Assembly: GCA_021464415.1 (NCBI GenBank)
Contig: CM038468.1
Coordinates: 25,573,325-25,637,324 of the forward strand
Direction: 5' to 3'
Source of the DNA: Lonicera japonica
Taxonomy: Eukaryota; Streptophyta; Magnoliopsida; Dipsacales; Caprifoliaceae
DNA: 64,000 nucleotides
The notes below the pieces were generated by a model. It saw only the letters and a list, made by a program, of their open reading frames with translations. It did not search any database and was not told where the DNA came from. Positions 12,365 through 22,606 of the stretch are shown here, piece after piece. Made by a program: the position numbers and the translations under genes. Every line of letters begins with the position of its first letter. Within the stretch, counting starts at the first letter, position 1.

Positions 12365-12940
12365 TATACCTTAGTAATCGAAACAACAAAATAAGCAGTG
12401 AAAATTAATGGATCGGCACATTCGCGCTTCCCAAGGAACTAACCCAAAAACATGCAGGAATGGAAGATAGATAACATAAAATCAAGGACCTCTTCAAAGT
12501 ATGATTTCACATAGCTCGATTAATACGATTTCACATACAATTCATTATAAAAATTAAAGTATTAACTCTCATGACCATAAACATGTTATTTTATTAATGA
12601 TAAGATACTTCTTTGATCGTTTCGAAAAGATTAATGATAGATAAAGGTATTGAATTAAAGGGAGGGTTCAAATTACACCTTGTGTAAAATAAGAAGTTTT
12701 ACACCTATTAATATTTTTTTCTCAATTTCATGATTCATTAATCTAACGATTGAATTAGTTCATTGTAATCTCCAAAAGGTGCGTGCAAAAAGTTAAAGTA
12801 ATTGGTGATGCATAATCTCTCACCATAATCATGTTATATAGTGGGTTGTGAACCTTACAAAAATCAGCTAAAAGTAAGTATATTGGTTATATAGTTACAA
12901 ATATCATATTGATTTGAAACTTTGCATGCTTGATTAACAT
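12365..12940. repeat. Dispersed 1.2-kb repeat, copy 2, left part
   Basis: This copy is interrupted at 12941 by the Ty3/gypsy element and resumes at 20861. The uninterrupted sequence of the site is visible in the paralogues at about 11388 and 31073. Confidence 0.65.
12936..12940. other. Target-site duplication, left
   Basis: AACAT, identical to 20861-20865. Confidence 0.85.
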
Positions 12941-13710
12941 TGATGGTGTCAAAATCTAGAAATAGAAAATTAACCAATCAACAAATAAATATCGATAAAT
13001 AAATAAAATAAATGAACACGAGACATTTTTTATTAAGGTAGGTTCCCCCGGTAGCACTTATGCTAGTCCGGCAGTACGTCCTCCTTTTGTGTGTGCTTGC
13101 TTTATATTAGCTCAAAGGCAATTAACTTGAATGATACAAGCAACCAATCTCTCTCTATAATTTCCTTAATTCTATTTATAAATATAGAATTAGGATTACA
13201 AATATTTCAAGAAAATAAAATATATAAGAGAGAAAGTGTATAAGGGTTTTTGGTGTTTTTTGGGGTATGAAAAGGGAGAGTATAAGACCCTCGAAAATTG
13301 GCTTGTATTTGCCAATGGCTTAATATCTCTTGGAAGAGATAGATGGATATTGAGAGAGAAGAAAGAAATGTTTTTTGTTGTGTGTTGAATGAATGAATGG
13401 TGGGGGTATTTATAGGTAAATGGAGAATGGCAAAAACCGTAAATTTGATAAAAATGAATGGCATAAGTTAATCTTTGGTGGAGGTAGGTGAGGTAGGTGA
13501 GATGTGGTAGGTGTGGTAGGTGAGATGTGGTAGGTGTGGTAGGTGAGGAGGTAAAAATGAGATTTTACCGGGGGTAAAAACGAGATTTTACCGGGGGTAA
13601 AATTAGAATTTTACCGAAGGTAAAAAATGTTGAAAATTACCTTTGTAAGCCAATAGTAAAATTATTTTTTATTTTTGTAGGCCAATGGTAAATTAATATT
13701 TACCCCATCA
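12941..13710 (-). repeat. 3' LTR of the Ty3/gypsy element
   Basis: Nearly identical to 20090-20860. Inside are short repeats of TAGGTGTGGTAGGTGAGATG and of a GGGGTAAAA motif, and a TATTTATAG at about 13408-13416, the minus-strand TATA box of this copy. Confidence 0.95.
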
Positions 13711-13724
13711 ATTGCCCCCTATCC
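13711..13724 (-). other. Polypurine tract
   Basis: On the minus strand GATAGGGGGCAAT directly precedes the 3' LTR, the expected place for plus-strand DNA priming. Confidence 0.7.
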
Positions 13725-14415
13725 TTATCATTTAGCTCGGATGAGCTGATTGGTGAGGATATCCTTCAATCCGGGAGCTAGTAATAGCTCTGAGCTCTGA
13801 TACTTGAGATGTCTTAGGCCTGAATCCTTGACCGTAAGTTTGTGGAGCTTGGAACATTAATGTGTAAAGCTAACTAGACTTTGATCATTAGTTTTAGAGT
13901 TTCAGAACATCATTGTGTAAGGCTGGCTAGACGTTGATCTCGAGTCTTAGTTCAAGGACGTTAGATCTCGGATGCTAGTCGTTGAGCTCAAAACATCAAT
14001 GTGTAGAGCTTTTAGAGCTTCAGAACATCATTGTGTAAGGCTGGCTAGACGTTGATCTCGAGTCGTAGTCCAATGATGCTAGATCTCGGATGCTAGTCGT
14101 TAAGCTCGAAACATCAATGTGTAGAACTCGTTAGACATTAGATGCAAGTCGTAGAGCTTGGAACATTAATATGTAAAGCTCGCTATACTTTTGATCATAA
14201 ATAGTTTGATTCTTTTTGGCTAAGTCTTGAGTAGAGTCATGCCCCCTTCTGACTTAGGTAAATTCTGATAATTTTCTCATTTGTTACCAGGCCTCTTTAG
14301 TTAGCAAACCGTCCTCTTACAGAGTGTAATTTATAGGGAATGAAGTGGCACACAAAATATTTCTTATGCATTTCCACAAGAGAGCAACTATTACAAAGAT
14401 AAAACCTGTCTTAAT
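13725..14415 (-). other. Non-coding 3' part of the retrotransposon with 118-bp repeats
   Basis: This lies between the end of pol and the polypurine tract. CAGAACATCATTGTGTAAGG occurs at 13903 and 14021, so about two units of 118 bp are present. There is no open frame of note. Confidence 0.7.
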
Positions 14416-16092
14416 TCAAGGATAGTATCTCTTAAGGTGCTCTATGTTCCACGGTCGCATGAGCTCCATGCCATCCGCGGTCCTCAAATAGTAGGTGCCA
14501 GGTCGGCTGACTTTGGTGACCACATAGGGACCTTCCCACTTAGCAGCGAGTTTGCCATGTTCAGAAATCTTTGTTGCTAGGGTGACTTTCCGAAGTACTA
14601 AGTCACCAACATTCAGACTCCTGTGCTTGACCCTTTTGTTGTAACTCTTGATCATGCTTCTTTTATACGCCTCTTCTTTGATTCGAGCTTGCTCTCTTTT
14701 TTCTTCGAGGAGATCTAAGTTAGCCAATAAGTTCTCATCGTTACGAGTTGGGTCATGATGGTTGACTCTGTAAGTTGGCACTCCTATCTCCACTGGAATA
14801 ACCGCTTCTGTTCCGTAGGTCAGGGAAAAAGGAGTTTCACCAGTTGGGCCCCTGATGGTGGTCCTGTAGGCCCATAGTACCGATGGGAGCTCTTCAGACC
14901 AGTTTCCATTGGCATCATCAAGTCTCTTTTTCAATGAGCTCAGTAGAGTTCTGTTGGTGACTTCCGCTTGGCCATTAGCTTGAGGGTGGATAGGCGAGCT
15001 ATAATGGTTCTCGATTCCATGTCCTTCGCAGAAATCTCTGAAGAGGTTGCAGTCAAACTGCTTTCCGTTATCAGTGATCAGGATTTTTGGGAGACCAAAA
15101 CGACATATGATGTTTCTCCACACGAAATTCTGAATCTTCATGGTGGTGATCATTGTCAGTGCCTCAGCCTCAACCCATTTGGTGAAATAATCGATGGCCA
15201 CAACTGCAAACTTAGTCTATCCTTTGCCCAAAGGAAAATGCCCTACTATGTCCATACCCCATTGAGAGAAAGGCCAGGGGCTGCTGACGGGGGTCATAAG
15301 TTCTGCTAGGAGCTGCTGAATGTTGGCGAATCGCTGGCACTTGTCACATTTCTTTACTATTTCCTTTGCGTCTTGTAGGATAGTGGGCCAAAAATAGCCT
15401 TGTCTGCCAACCTTGAGTGCTAGTGAGCGAGCTGCTGGATGCCCTCCACATAGACCCTCATGAATTTCTAGCAGGGTTGTTTGGGCTTGGTGTGGGTGTA
15501 GGCAGAGCAAAAAAGGGAGGACGTACCCCCTCTTGTACAGCTTTTCTTCGATGACCACATATCTGTTTGACATGTATTTTATTCTTTTGGCCATCTTTCC
15601 ATCTTCGGGGAGGGTTCCGTCAGTGAGATAGTTCAAAATGGGATCAATCCAGCATTTGCAGACCTGTATTGGAGCCGTATCCAACTCCAAGGGTTCATCT
15701 ATGGCTTTTCTTTCCAGATACTCAACATGAACCCCTTTTGGTAAGTCCGAAGTCGTGGCAAGCTTGGCCAGGTGATCTGCCTTGTTATTCTGAGCTCGTG
15801 GGACCTTAATAAAAATTAAATTCGAGTACTTTTGAGCTGCCATTTTTACCTTTGTCAAGTAAGTGGCCAGGCGTTCTTCTTTCGTCATATTGTGCCCAAG
15901 TATTTGGCCGACTACTACCGCGGAATCATTATAGACCACCATTTGCTTTATTCCCAGATCACTAGCTATTCTCAGGCCTGAAATGATGGCTTCGTACTCA
16001 GCCTCATTGTTGGAGGCCTTAAATAGGAATTTCAATGCTATCTCCAGGGTGTTAGCCTCAGGAGTGATTAGCACCAAACCAGCTCCATAACC
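14416..16092 (-). pseudogene. pol: pol, C-terminal part: second RNase H and integrase
   Basis: This part reads in one frame with the rest of gag-pol. The second RNase H-like domain starts upstream (WVLHADGASNL) and continues after the stop at 16093-16095. The integrase has its zinc-binding HHCC part (HEGLCGGH followed by CDKCQRF), then core residues in MDIVG, TDNGKQF and GQAEVTNR, the D, D and E positions of the family. A stop at 15217-15219 (TAG) falls just after the first core aspartate, where relatives usually have Gln, so CAG to TAG is the likely change. The C-terminal part keeps the LVLRKV and WEGPYVV-type motif. The frame ends at 14416. Confidence 0.9.
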
Positions 16093-18387
16093 TTATAAAT
16101 TGGAAGCTCCATCGGCGTGCAAGACCCATATGGGTACTCCCGGTAACAAGTTCATCGAGGTGGTAGGGGTCCAAGTGTTTGGGTCTGGGAGCGGCATTAA
16201 CTCTGGTGGCTCGCTAACCTCTTCTTCTGTGTAGGTGAACTCGGCTATAAAGTCCGCCACCGCCTGGCCCTTGATCGAGGTTCGAGGCCGGTAGTTAATC
16301 ACGAACTGCCCGAGTTCCACTGCCCAGATGGCCAAACGACCTGATTGTTCTGGCTTGTCAAGAATTCTTCGCAGTGGCTGATCTGTGAGCACATCTGTGG
16401 TGTGGGCCTGAAAGTAGGGTCTTAGCTTTCGAGATGTGATGAGCAGGGCATAAGCTAACTTCTCCAACCTTGGGTAGTTTAGTTCGGCGGCGTGCAGAGC
16501 TCTACTCGTGTAATACACTGGTAGTTGAGCTCCTTCATCATTCCTCATCAGTACTGAACTAACTGCCGTTCGTGATACTGCCAAGTATAGATTTAGAACC
16601 TCCTCCTTTTTTGGTAAGCTAAGGAGGGGAGGAGTTCCGAGGTATTGTTTGAGCTGCTGAAAAGCTATCTCGCATTCTTCAGTCCACTCAAAAGCTTTCT
16701 TTAAAGTTTTGAAGAAAGGGTGGCACTTGTCGGTTGCTCTGAAGATGAACCTGTTGAGAGCTGCCACTCTTCCTGCTAAACTCTGGACTTCTTTCGGTTT
16801 GGATGGAGATCTCATGTCAATAAGGGCTTGTATTTTCTCTGGATTAGCTTCAATTCCCCTTTGAGTGACCATAAAGCCCAAGAATTTTCCTCCTTTAACT
16901 CCAAAAGCGCATTTGGCTGGGTTGAGGGACATGCCATTTTGTCTGAGTATTGCAAAGGCTTCATTGAGGTCGGCCACATGGTTTGAGGCCTTAAGGCTCT
17001 TAACCAACATGTCATCAACATAAACCTCCATGTTTTTGCCTATTTGGTCTTTAAATAGTGAATTCATCACCCTTTGATAGGTAGCTCCCGCATTTCTTAA
17101 ACCAAATGGCATAGCTTTGAAACAGTACGTGCCTTCGTTGGTGATAAAGGAGGTTTTCTCTTCATCTTCCGGAGCCATTCTGACCTGATTGTAACCGGAG
17201 TATGCATCCATGAAACTCAACATTTCATGGCCCGTAGTGGCGTCTACAAGCTGGTCGATCTTTGGGAGTGAAAAATTGTCTTTCGGACAGGCCTTATTGA
17301 GGTCTTTGAAATCCACGCGCATTCTCCACTTTCCATTGTGCTTCTTTACGAGCACTATGTTAGAGAGCCACTTTGGATAGTGGACCTCCCGAATGAAACC
17401 AGCTCGGAGAAGCTTCTGAACCTCTTCTTTGGCGGCCAAATTCCGTTCTGCAGCAAAATTTCTTTTCTTCTGCCTCACGGGTTTGAAAGTGGGGTCGACA
17501 TTGAGCCTGTGTACCATGACATCTGGATTCAACCCCTTTATATCGTCGTGGGACCATGCAAAGATATCAGCGTTAGCCCGTAAGTATCGGCAAAGTTCTT
17601 CTCTGACCTCTGCGCAAAGTCGATCACTGATCTTTAGGATCCGATCGGGCTGTGAGGGGTCCAGAACTAGATCTTCCAAGTCTTCCACTGGTTCACCACG
17701 GAGCTCTTTTTCTTCATCTCTGGGATCTAAGGTGTCGATCTCCCACATCTTTATGTCGCTAGGCTCTTTTGTCCCTATCAATTCTTTCTCAGCAGTGACT
17801 TCGACCTCAACTACCGTGATGTCTATAGTTCTGACCTCTTTTAGTGTCCCGAACTGACAGCTACGAGCTTCAACCTGATTTCCTTTGACCTCCCCAACTC
17901 CGTGGGGGGTAGGGAATCTCATAGTTAGGCTACAAGTCGAAATGGCAGCCCTGATCTCATTAAGCGTTCCCCTGCCGAGAATGGTGTTGTAATGGGGGGC
18001 TCTATCTAGTATCAAGAATTCGGCGACTGTAGTGATCTGCTTTGGAGCTGTTCCCAGGGTTACAGTGAGTTTAATTGTTCCCAGGGATTTAATATTTTCT
18101 CCTGAAAAACCAACCAGGGTGACCGAGGAAGGGGTTAGGTGCTCCATAGTGAGACCCATGGCCTTAAAGGCGCTGTAGTACATGAGGTTGGAAGTGGCTC
18201 ATGTGTCAATGAGGATTCTATGGACATTGTGATTACCCACCATCGTTGTTACTACTAGAGGGTCGTCGTGGGGGAACTCTACCCCGCTCATATCTTCGTC
18301 AGTGAATAAGAGCTCCTTCACATCGTACTTCACCATTTTGGTAGGTCTGAAGCTGAAACATTCTGCCTTCGAACTCGAGGACTTGGC
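16093..18387 (-). pseudogene. pol: pol, protease, reverse transcriptase and RNase H
   Basis: The protease part has the active-site context ILIDT, then TGA at 18199-18201, then ATSNLMYY. The stop replaces the Gly of the DTG triad. Reverse transcriptase follows, with RVDFKDLNKACPKD, SFMDAYSGYNQ, FGLRNAGATYQR and the catalytic YVDDM, then connection and RNase H (YYTSRALHAAELNYPRLEKL, TDQPLRRIL). 16093-16095 is a TAA inside the second RNase H, where Gln (CAA) would fit. The open part covers 18183 to 16093. All catalytic RT residues are present, so the RT domain itself is undamaged. Confidence 0.93.
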
Positions 18388-20010
18388 TTATCTGATGTAA
18401 GCCTTCCTGGACCTATTGCTGTTCCCAGAGTAGGAGGAGCCCCCCTCGATCATGAAGATCTCATTTTCTGGTGCATTCCCTTTGGCTTCTAGGGGAGCCC
18501 CTTTTTTTCTATCTTCATATTGCTTGAGTTTCCCTCTTTGAATGAGCTTCTCAATTTCTTCCTTCAGGTTCCTACAATCATCTGTTTCATGACCGTGGTC
18601 CTTATGGTACCGGCAATACTTGGTCGTATCCCGTTTCTTTTTTAATACATTCATCTTCCGAGCCTCTGGGATCTGCCCTGGATTTAATTGAGCATAGACC
18701 TCACCTAAAGGGGCCGTCAGGGGGGTAAACTGTTGGCGTGCCTTGCCTTCTCTTAGCTCAGGCTTGTCTGATTCTTTCTTACCTTTTTTACACTCTCTCT
18801 CTTGACCATGGGGTGGGGTGTCCCCTCTTTGGCGCTTGGAGGAGGATAAAAAGGTTGACAAGTTCCTTCCTTGCAGAGTTTCTTCCACGCCAATCTGCTT
18901 GTTGACTTCATCCAAGAGCTCGGACATGGTCTTTGGGGCCATTCTTTCCAGAGTCATAAGGCAGTATGGGGAGGTTACTCCTTCCATGAAAGCTGCTACA
19001 GCCACTCCTTCATTTAGGTCGGTGACCATGAGACTTTCTTGGTTAAAACGGCGAGCATATTCCTTCAAACTCTCGGTAGATCCCTGCTTTATAGTGAAGA
19101 GGTGAGTAGAGGTTTTGGACTGCCGCTTAGTCCCCATGAAATGTGAAATGAACTTGGTACCGAGCTCTTGTGAGCTTGAAATTGACCCTGATGGCAGGCT
19201 GTTGCACCATGTTCGGGCTGCCCCCTTAAGAGTAGTAACAAAGGCTCTGCATATTATGCCGTCTGGGACATTCTAGAGCCCCATCATATTTTCGTATTGT
19301 TGCCAATGATCCACAGGGTCAGTGGTTCCATCGTAGCATTCCAGCGTTGGGAGTCTAAATTTTTTGGGAACTAGACAATTTTGAATGTGATCCGCAAAAG
19401 GAGATTTAGAGTCTCTAACCAAAGCTGCTGTCGTGTTACCTGTCAGACGACCCACGGTCTTCATCATTTCTGCCATTTGGGCCTCCATCCTTGTCATCAG
19501 TCTTTTCTCGACTTCTTCGACTGACTCTTTACGAGAGATCCTATCAAAAACGGATCCCCTAGGTCTAACTTCTACCTCTCGTCCTGGTATCTGAGCTAAC
19601 GGGAGGGGAAGTAGGCCTACGCTTGGGCTCCGATGTCGCGAAACTTCGTTTGAGCGCCTCTCACGAACCACGTTCATCCGTGGGTCCCTTACTAGTGGAG
19701 GAGGGGGTGAGGTAGAAACTTCCTCATAAGAGGTCTCCCTAGTAGAGCTAGAGTGGTGGGATTAGAGCTCGGCAGTTCTGCTACGGCTCATCCCAAACCC
19801 TCTGCTGCCACGGTCTTCGAGTCTTTCTCTGACTGGGACTCTTGGAAGGATTGGCACATTAGCAGACGCGGAGACTGAAAACGACCTGCTTCTTGAGCTG
19901 GCTTGGGAACTCTTTCTTTGGGCTAAGAGTCTGTCAATTTGGACTTGAAGAGCAGCTTGTTGCTCTTGTAGAGCCAGTATGGGGTCTGGCTGAGTTCGTC
20001 TAGAAGACAT
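18388..20010 (-). pseudogene. gag: gag of the Ty3/gypsy element
   Basis: ATG at 20010 (MSSRRTQPDP) is the chosen start. An ATG further upstream, at 20088, lies in the primer-site region. The frame holds a Ser/Arg-rich N-terminus, a retrotransposon gag region (LKEYARRFNQESLMV, AAFMEG) and a CRYHKDHGHETDDC motif, characteristic of Tat-type gag in place of a standard CCHC knuckle. Stops at 19762 (TAA, codon 83), 19273 (TAG, codon 246) and 18388 (TAA, codon 541) interrupt it. In all three a Gln codon would fit, giving C-to-T changes on the coding strand. No frameshift occurs from 20010 to 14416. Confidence 0.88.
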
Positions 20011-20071
20011 AATAAATTTTGGGTACTTTCGTACCTTTATGAGAGGTGTGTGACTTTGAGAAAATGTCTTT

Positions 20072-20089
20072 TCCACAGACGGCGCCAAC
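20072..20089 (-). other. Primer-binding site
   Basis: On the minus strand the bases next to the 5' LTR read GTTGGCGCCGTCTGTGG, the usual position and style of a tRNA primer site in this clade. I do not assign the tRNA. Confidence 0.65.
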
Positions 20090-20860
20090 TGATGGTGTCA
20101 AAATCTAGAAATAGAAAATTAACCAATCAACAAATAAATATCGATAAATAAATAAAATAAATGAACACGAGACATTTTTTATTAAGGTAGGTTCCCCCGG
20201 GAGCGCTTATGCTAGTCCGGCAGTACGTCCTCCTTTTGTGTGTGCTTGCTTTATATTAGCTCAAAGGCAATTAACGTGAATGATACAAGCAACCAATCTC
20301 TCTCTATAATTTCCTTAATTCTATTTATAAATATAGAATTAGGATTACAAATATTTCAAGAAAATAAAATATATAAGAGAGAAAGTGTATAAGGGTTTTT
20401 GGTGTTTTTTGGGGTATGAAAAGGGAGAGTATAAGACCCTCGAAAATTGGCTTGTATTTGCCAATGGCTTAATATCTCTTGGAAGAGATAGATGGATATT
20501 GAGAGAGAAGAAAGAAATGTTTTTTGTTGTGTGTTGAATGAATGAATGGTGGGGGGTATTTATAGGTAAATGAAGAATGGCAAAAACCGTAAATTTGATA
20601 AAAATGAATGGCATAAGTTAATCTTTGGTGGAGGTAGGTGAGGTAGGTGAGATGTGGTAGGTGTGGTAGGTGAGATGTGGTAGGTGTTGTAGGTGAGGAG
20701 GTAAAAATGAGATTTTACCGGGGGTAAAAACGAGATTTTACCGGGGGTAAAATTAGAATTTTACCGAAGGTAAAAAATGTTAAAAATTACCTTTGTAAGC
20801 CAATAGTAAAATTATTTTTTATTTTTGTAGGCCAATGGTAAATTAATATTTACCCCATCA
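20090..20860 (-). repeat. 5' LTR of the Ty3/gypsy element
   Basis: Nearly identical to 12941-13710; see that entry for internal repeats. Differences seen include positions near 20201-20206, 20276, 20555, 20573, 20687 and 20781. Confidence 0.95.
20558..20566 (-). promoter_or_regulatory. LTR TATA box
   Basis: On the minus strand CTATAAATACCCCCC sits in the middle of the 5' LTR, a suitable place for the element's promoter; transcription would run left into gag. Confidence 0.5.
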
Positions 20861-20865
20861 AACAT
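20861..20865. other. Target-site duplication, right
   Basis: AACAT, identical to 12936-12940. Confidence 0.85.
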
Positions 20866-21250
20866 AATAAAAATCGCTTATCTAACAGTAAAATTGATAA
20901 ATTATGAATCTGGGAAAAAATTACAGATATATGTAAAATTTCTTAATCTTAGACTAGTATAACTTAAACTTTCCGCCTAAATTAAATAGCCAAATTACTA
21001 GATCAAATGATATGTCAGAAAAAGTATGGGTTAATGTATATATGGATCTGATTCAAACACTAACCAATTAATACAATTTTTGGCACAACATTTTTTGTGA
21101 GCAAAATAGAAATAGCATTAAATCAAAGAGAAATAATGCTAAGACGCCAATCTGGGAACAAGAAATCCAAGAGTTTCCGAACCAATAATAGAAACAACAA
21201 AACAAGCAGTGAAATGGACCGGCACATTCGCTTCCCGAGGAACTAACCCA
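20866..21250. repeat. Dispersed 1.2-kb repeat, copy 2, right part
   Basis: It continues the copy cut at 12940. Its right end (GAAACAACAAAACAAGCAG) also resembles 12380, suggesting that several repeat units once lay in tandem. Confidence 0.6.
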
Positions 21251-22484
21251 AAAACAAATTGATTATTCGAAACAAGAGATCAAATGTCATCCAAAATCAA
21301 ACCAACATCGATACATACATGTTCTAATCTAAATTAATTAACAAAGATTTGAACTAGCTTATTGGCCTGAGTTTGTTAGGTTTCCTAAAACATTTTTCCT
21401 CAAATAAGAGTGTTTTGCTCCCTCTTTTTAAGTTGTAAGCACAAAATATTATCCTTTTGAAAATTATAAAAATGCACTTTTCGGAGATGTATGTCTTCTT
21501 GCATATTTTGTTTCTCACTTCTATAATATCAAATATGTTCTTTTGCACGAATTATCATTGCTTGAATAATTTCTATGTTAGTTTTAGTATTTAAGAGTTC
21601 TCGCACATAAAATTTGTGCAGTTAAAATTAATTACGCAATTATTTTAACAAAATCTGAAGTCAATATACTTAAAATCTATGACAAGATAAATTGATATTG
21701 TCGTCACGAGTATATCAATAATTTAAATAAATTTAAAAAAATTACAAAATAGTCGTCAATCGACATAATTTTTGCCTTTGTTTTAGAGTCGCTTGTTAAA
21801 TGGTGAAAGGAGATGAACAAGTGGGGGTGACTGTGGCAAAGGTGTATTAAGGACTTGGCTCCTCCCTATTATTTTTCTATTCAATTTCACACAATGGGAT
21901 CTAATTCGAGAGCTAAACGAATGAATATTTTCATAAAATTTAGCGGAGATGATCTTTATGATGAGTAAATCATCTCCAAAAAATTTTATTAGAAGATTCA
22001 ATTTAGAAATGTGTGAAATGATCATTTAAATTTACAATGGTTGAAAATGAACATATGTATCAAATTTTTATTAAGCTCAATTTCAGTTTGAATTTCTTGA
22101 TGAAATTTTATGGAGATGATCTTCAACATAGAGATCATCTCTACTAAATTTCATAAAAAAAATTATTTATTTAACTCTCGAACTAGACCCCATCAAACAA
22201 AATTAAACCGAAATCGATAGATATAGGCATGAAATAACTGAGAGAAAACAGAAGGATGTGCATAAAACTCTATTCATTAACTTATTGAAATACGTGAATA
22301 ACGGGATATACAAAGCTATATTAATTCACTTTCCCTTATTTTATTTTATTTTTCAAATTTACAAAATATTCACCTTCATTTATTGTTTACGAACAAGACT
22401 TTTGAACTTCCACAAATATTTATACATACAAACATAAACAGAAACTTACTTCATTTTTTGGTAGAGAGAATATTTTGGATCCTG
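21251..22484. other. Upstream region of the first REM gene
   Basis: AT-rich with no coding signal. It holds one foldback element (21897-22192). The promoter of the REM gene should lie in the last few hundred bases, but I cannot point to a clear TATA box. Confidence 0.4.
21897..22192. mobile_element. Foldback/MITE-like element with GATGATC stems
   Basis: The ends are inverted: GGATCTAATTCGAGAGCTAAA on the left and, read on the other strand, GGGTCTAGTTCGAGAGTTAAA on the right. Inside are GGAGATGATC hairpins with AAATTT arms, as in the foldbacks near the REM genes. Confidence 0.55.
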
Positions 22485-22560
22485 ATGAGATTTGTCCCAA
22501 AGAAACCTCATTTCTTCAAGCCTGTCCTTCCTAATTTCAGACATAATGGTCTTGTGAGTC

Positions 22561-22606
<46 letters not shown>

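Larger units (their letters stand above)
12936..20865 (-). mobile_element. Complete Ty3/gypsy LTR retrotransposon (Tat-like), defective
   Basis: Seen: two LTRs of 770 and 771 bp (12941-13710 and 20090-20860), each bounded by TGATG and CATCA, flanked by the same 5-bp target duplication AACAT (12936-12940 and 20861-20865). A primer-site-like TTGGCGCCGTCTG lies next to the 5' (right) LTR, and a purine tract lies next to the 3' (left) LTR. The internal part codes on the minus strand for gag, protease, reverse transcriptase, RNase H, a second RNase H-like domain and integrase. A second RNase H between RNase H and integrase is typical of the plant Tat clade. By eye the LTRs differ at about six positions plus one indel, so insertion is recent, yet the coding frame has six stops. 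It is probably a non-autonomous copy. Confidence 0.93.

Noticed and set aside
13207..13464. Frames inside both LTRs (13207 and 20345)
   Set aside because: Non-coding LTR sequence; they span the TATA box and differ by a frameshift between LTRs.
17338..17857. Plus-strand open frames opposite the retrotransposon pol and gag (also 14968 and 18818)
   Set aside because: Antisense shadows of a long coding frame with all recognised domains on the minus strand.
18199..18201. Programmed read-through of TGA between gag-protease and pol
   Set aside because: Five other in-frame stops, including two in pol, make a designed recoding site unlikely in this copy.
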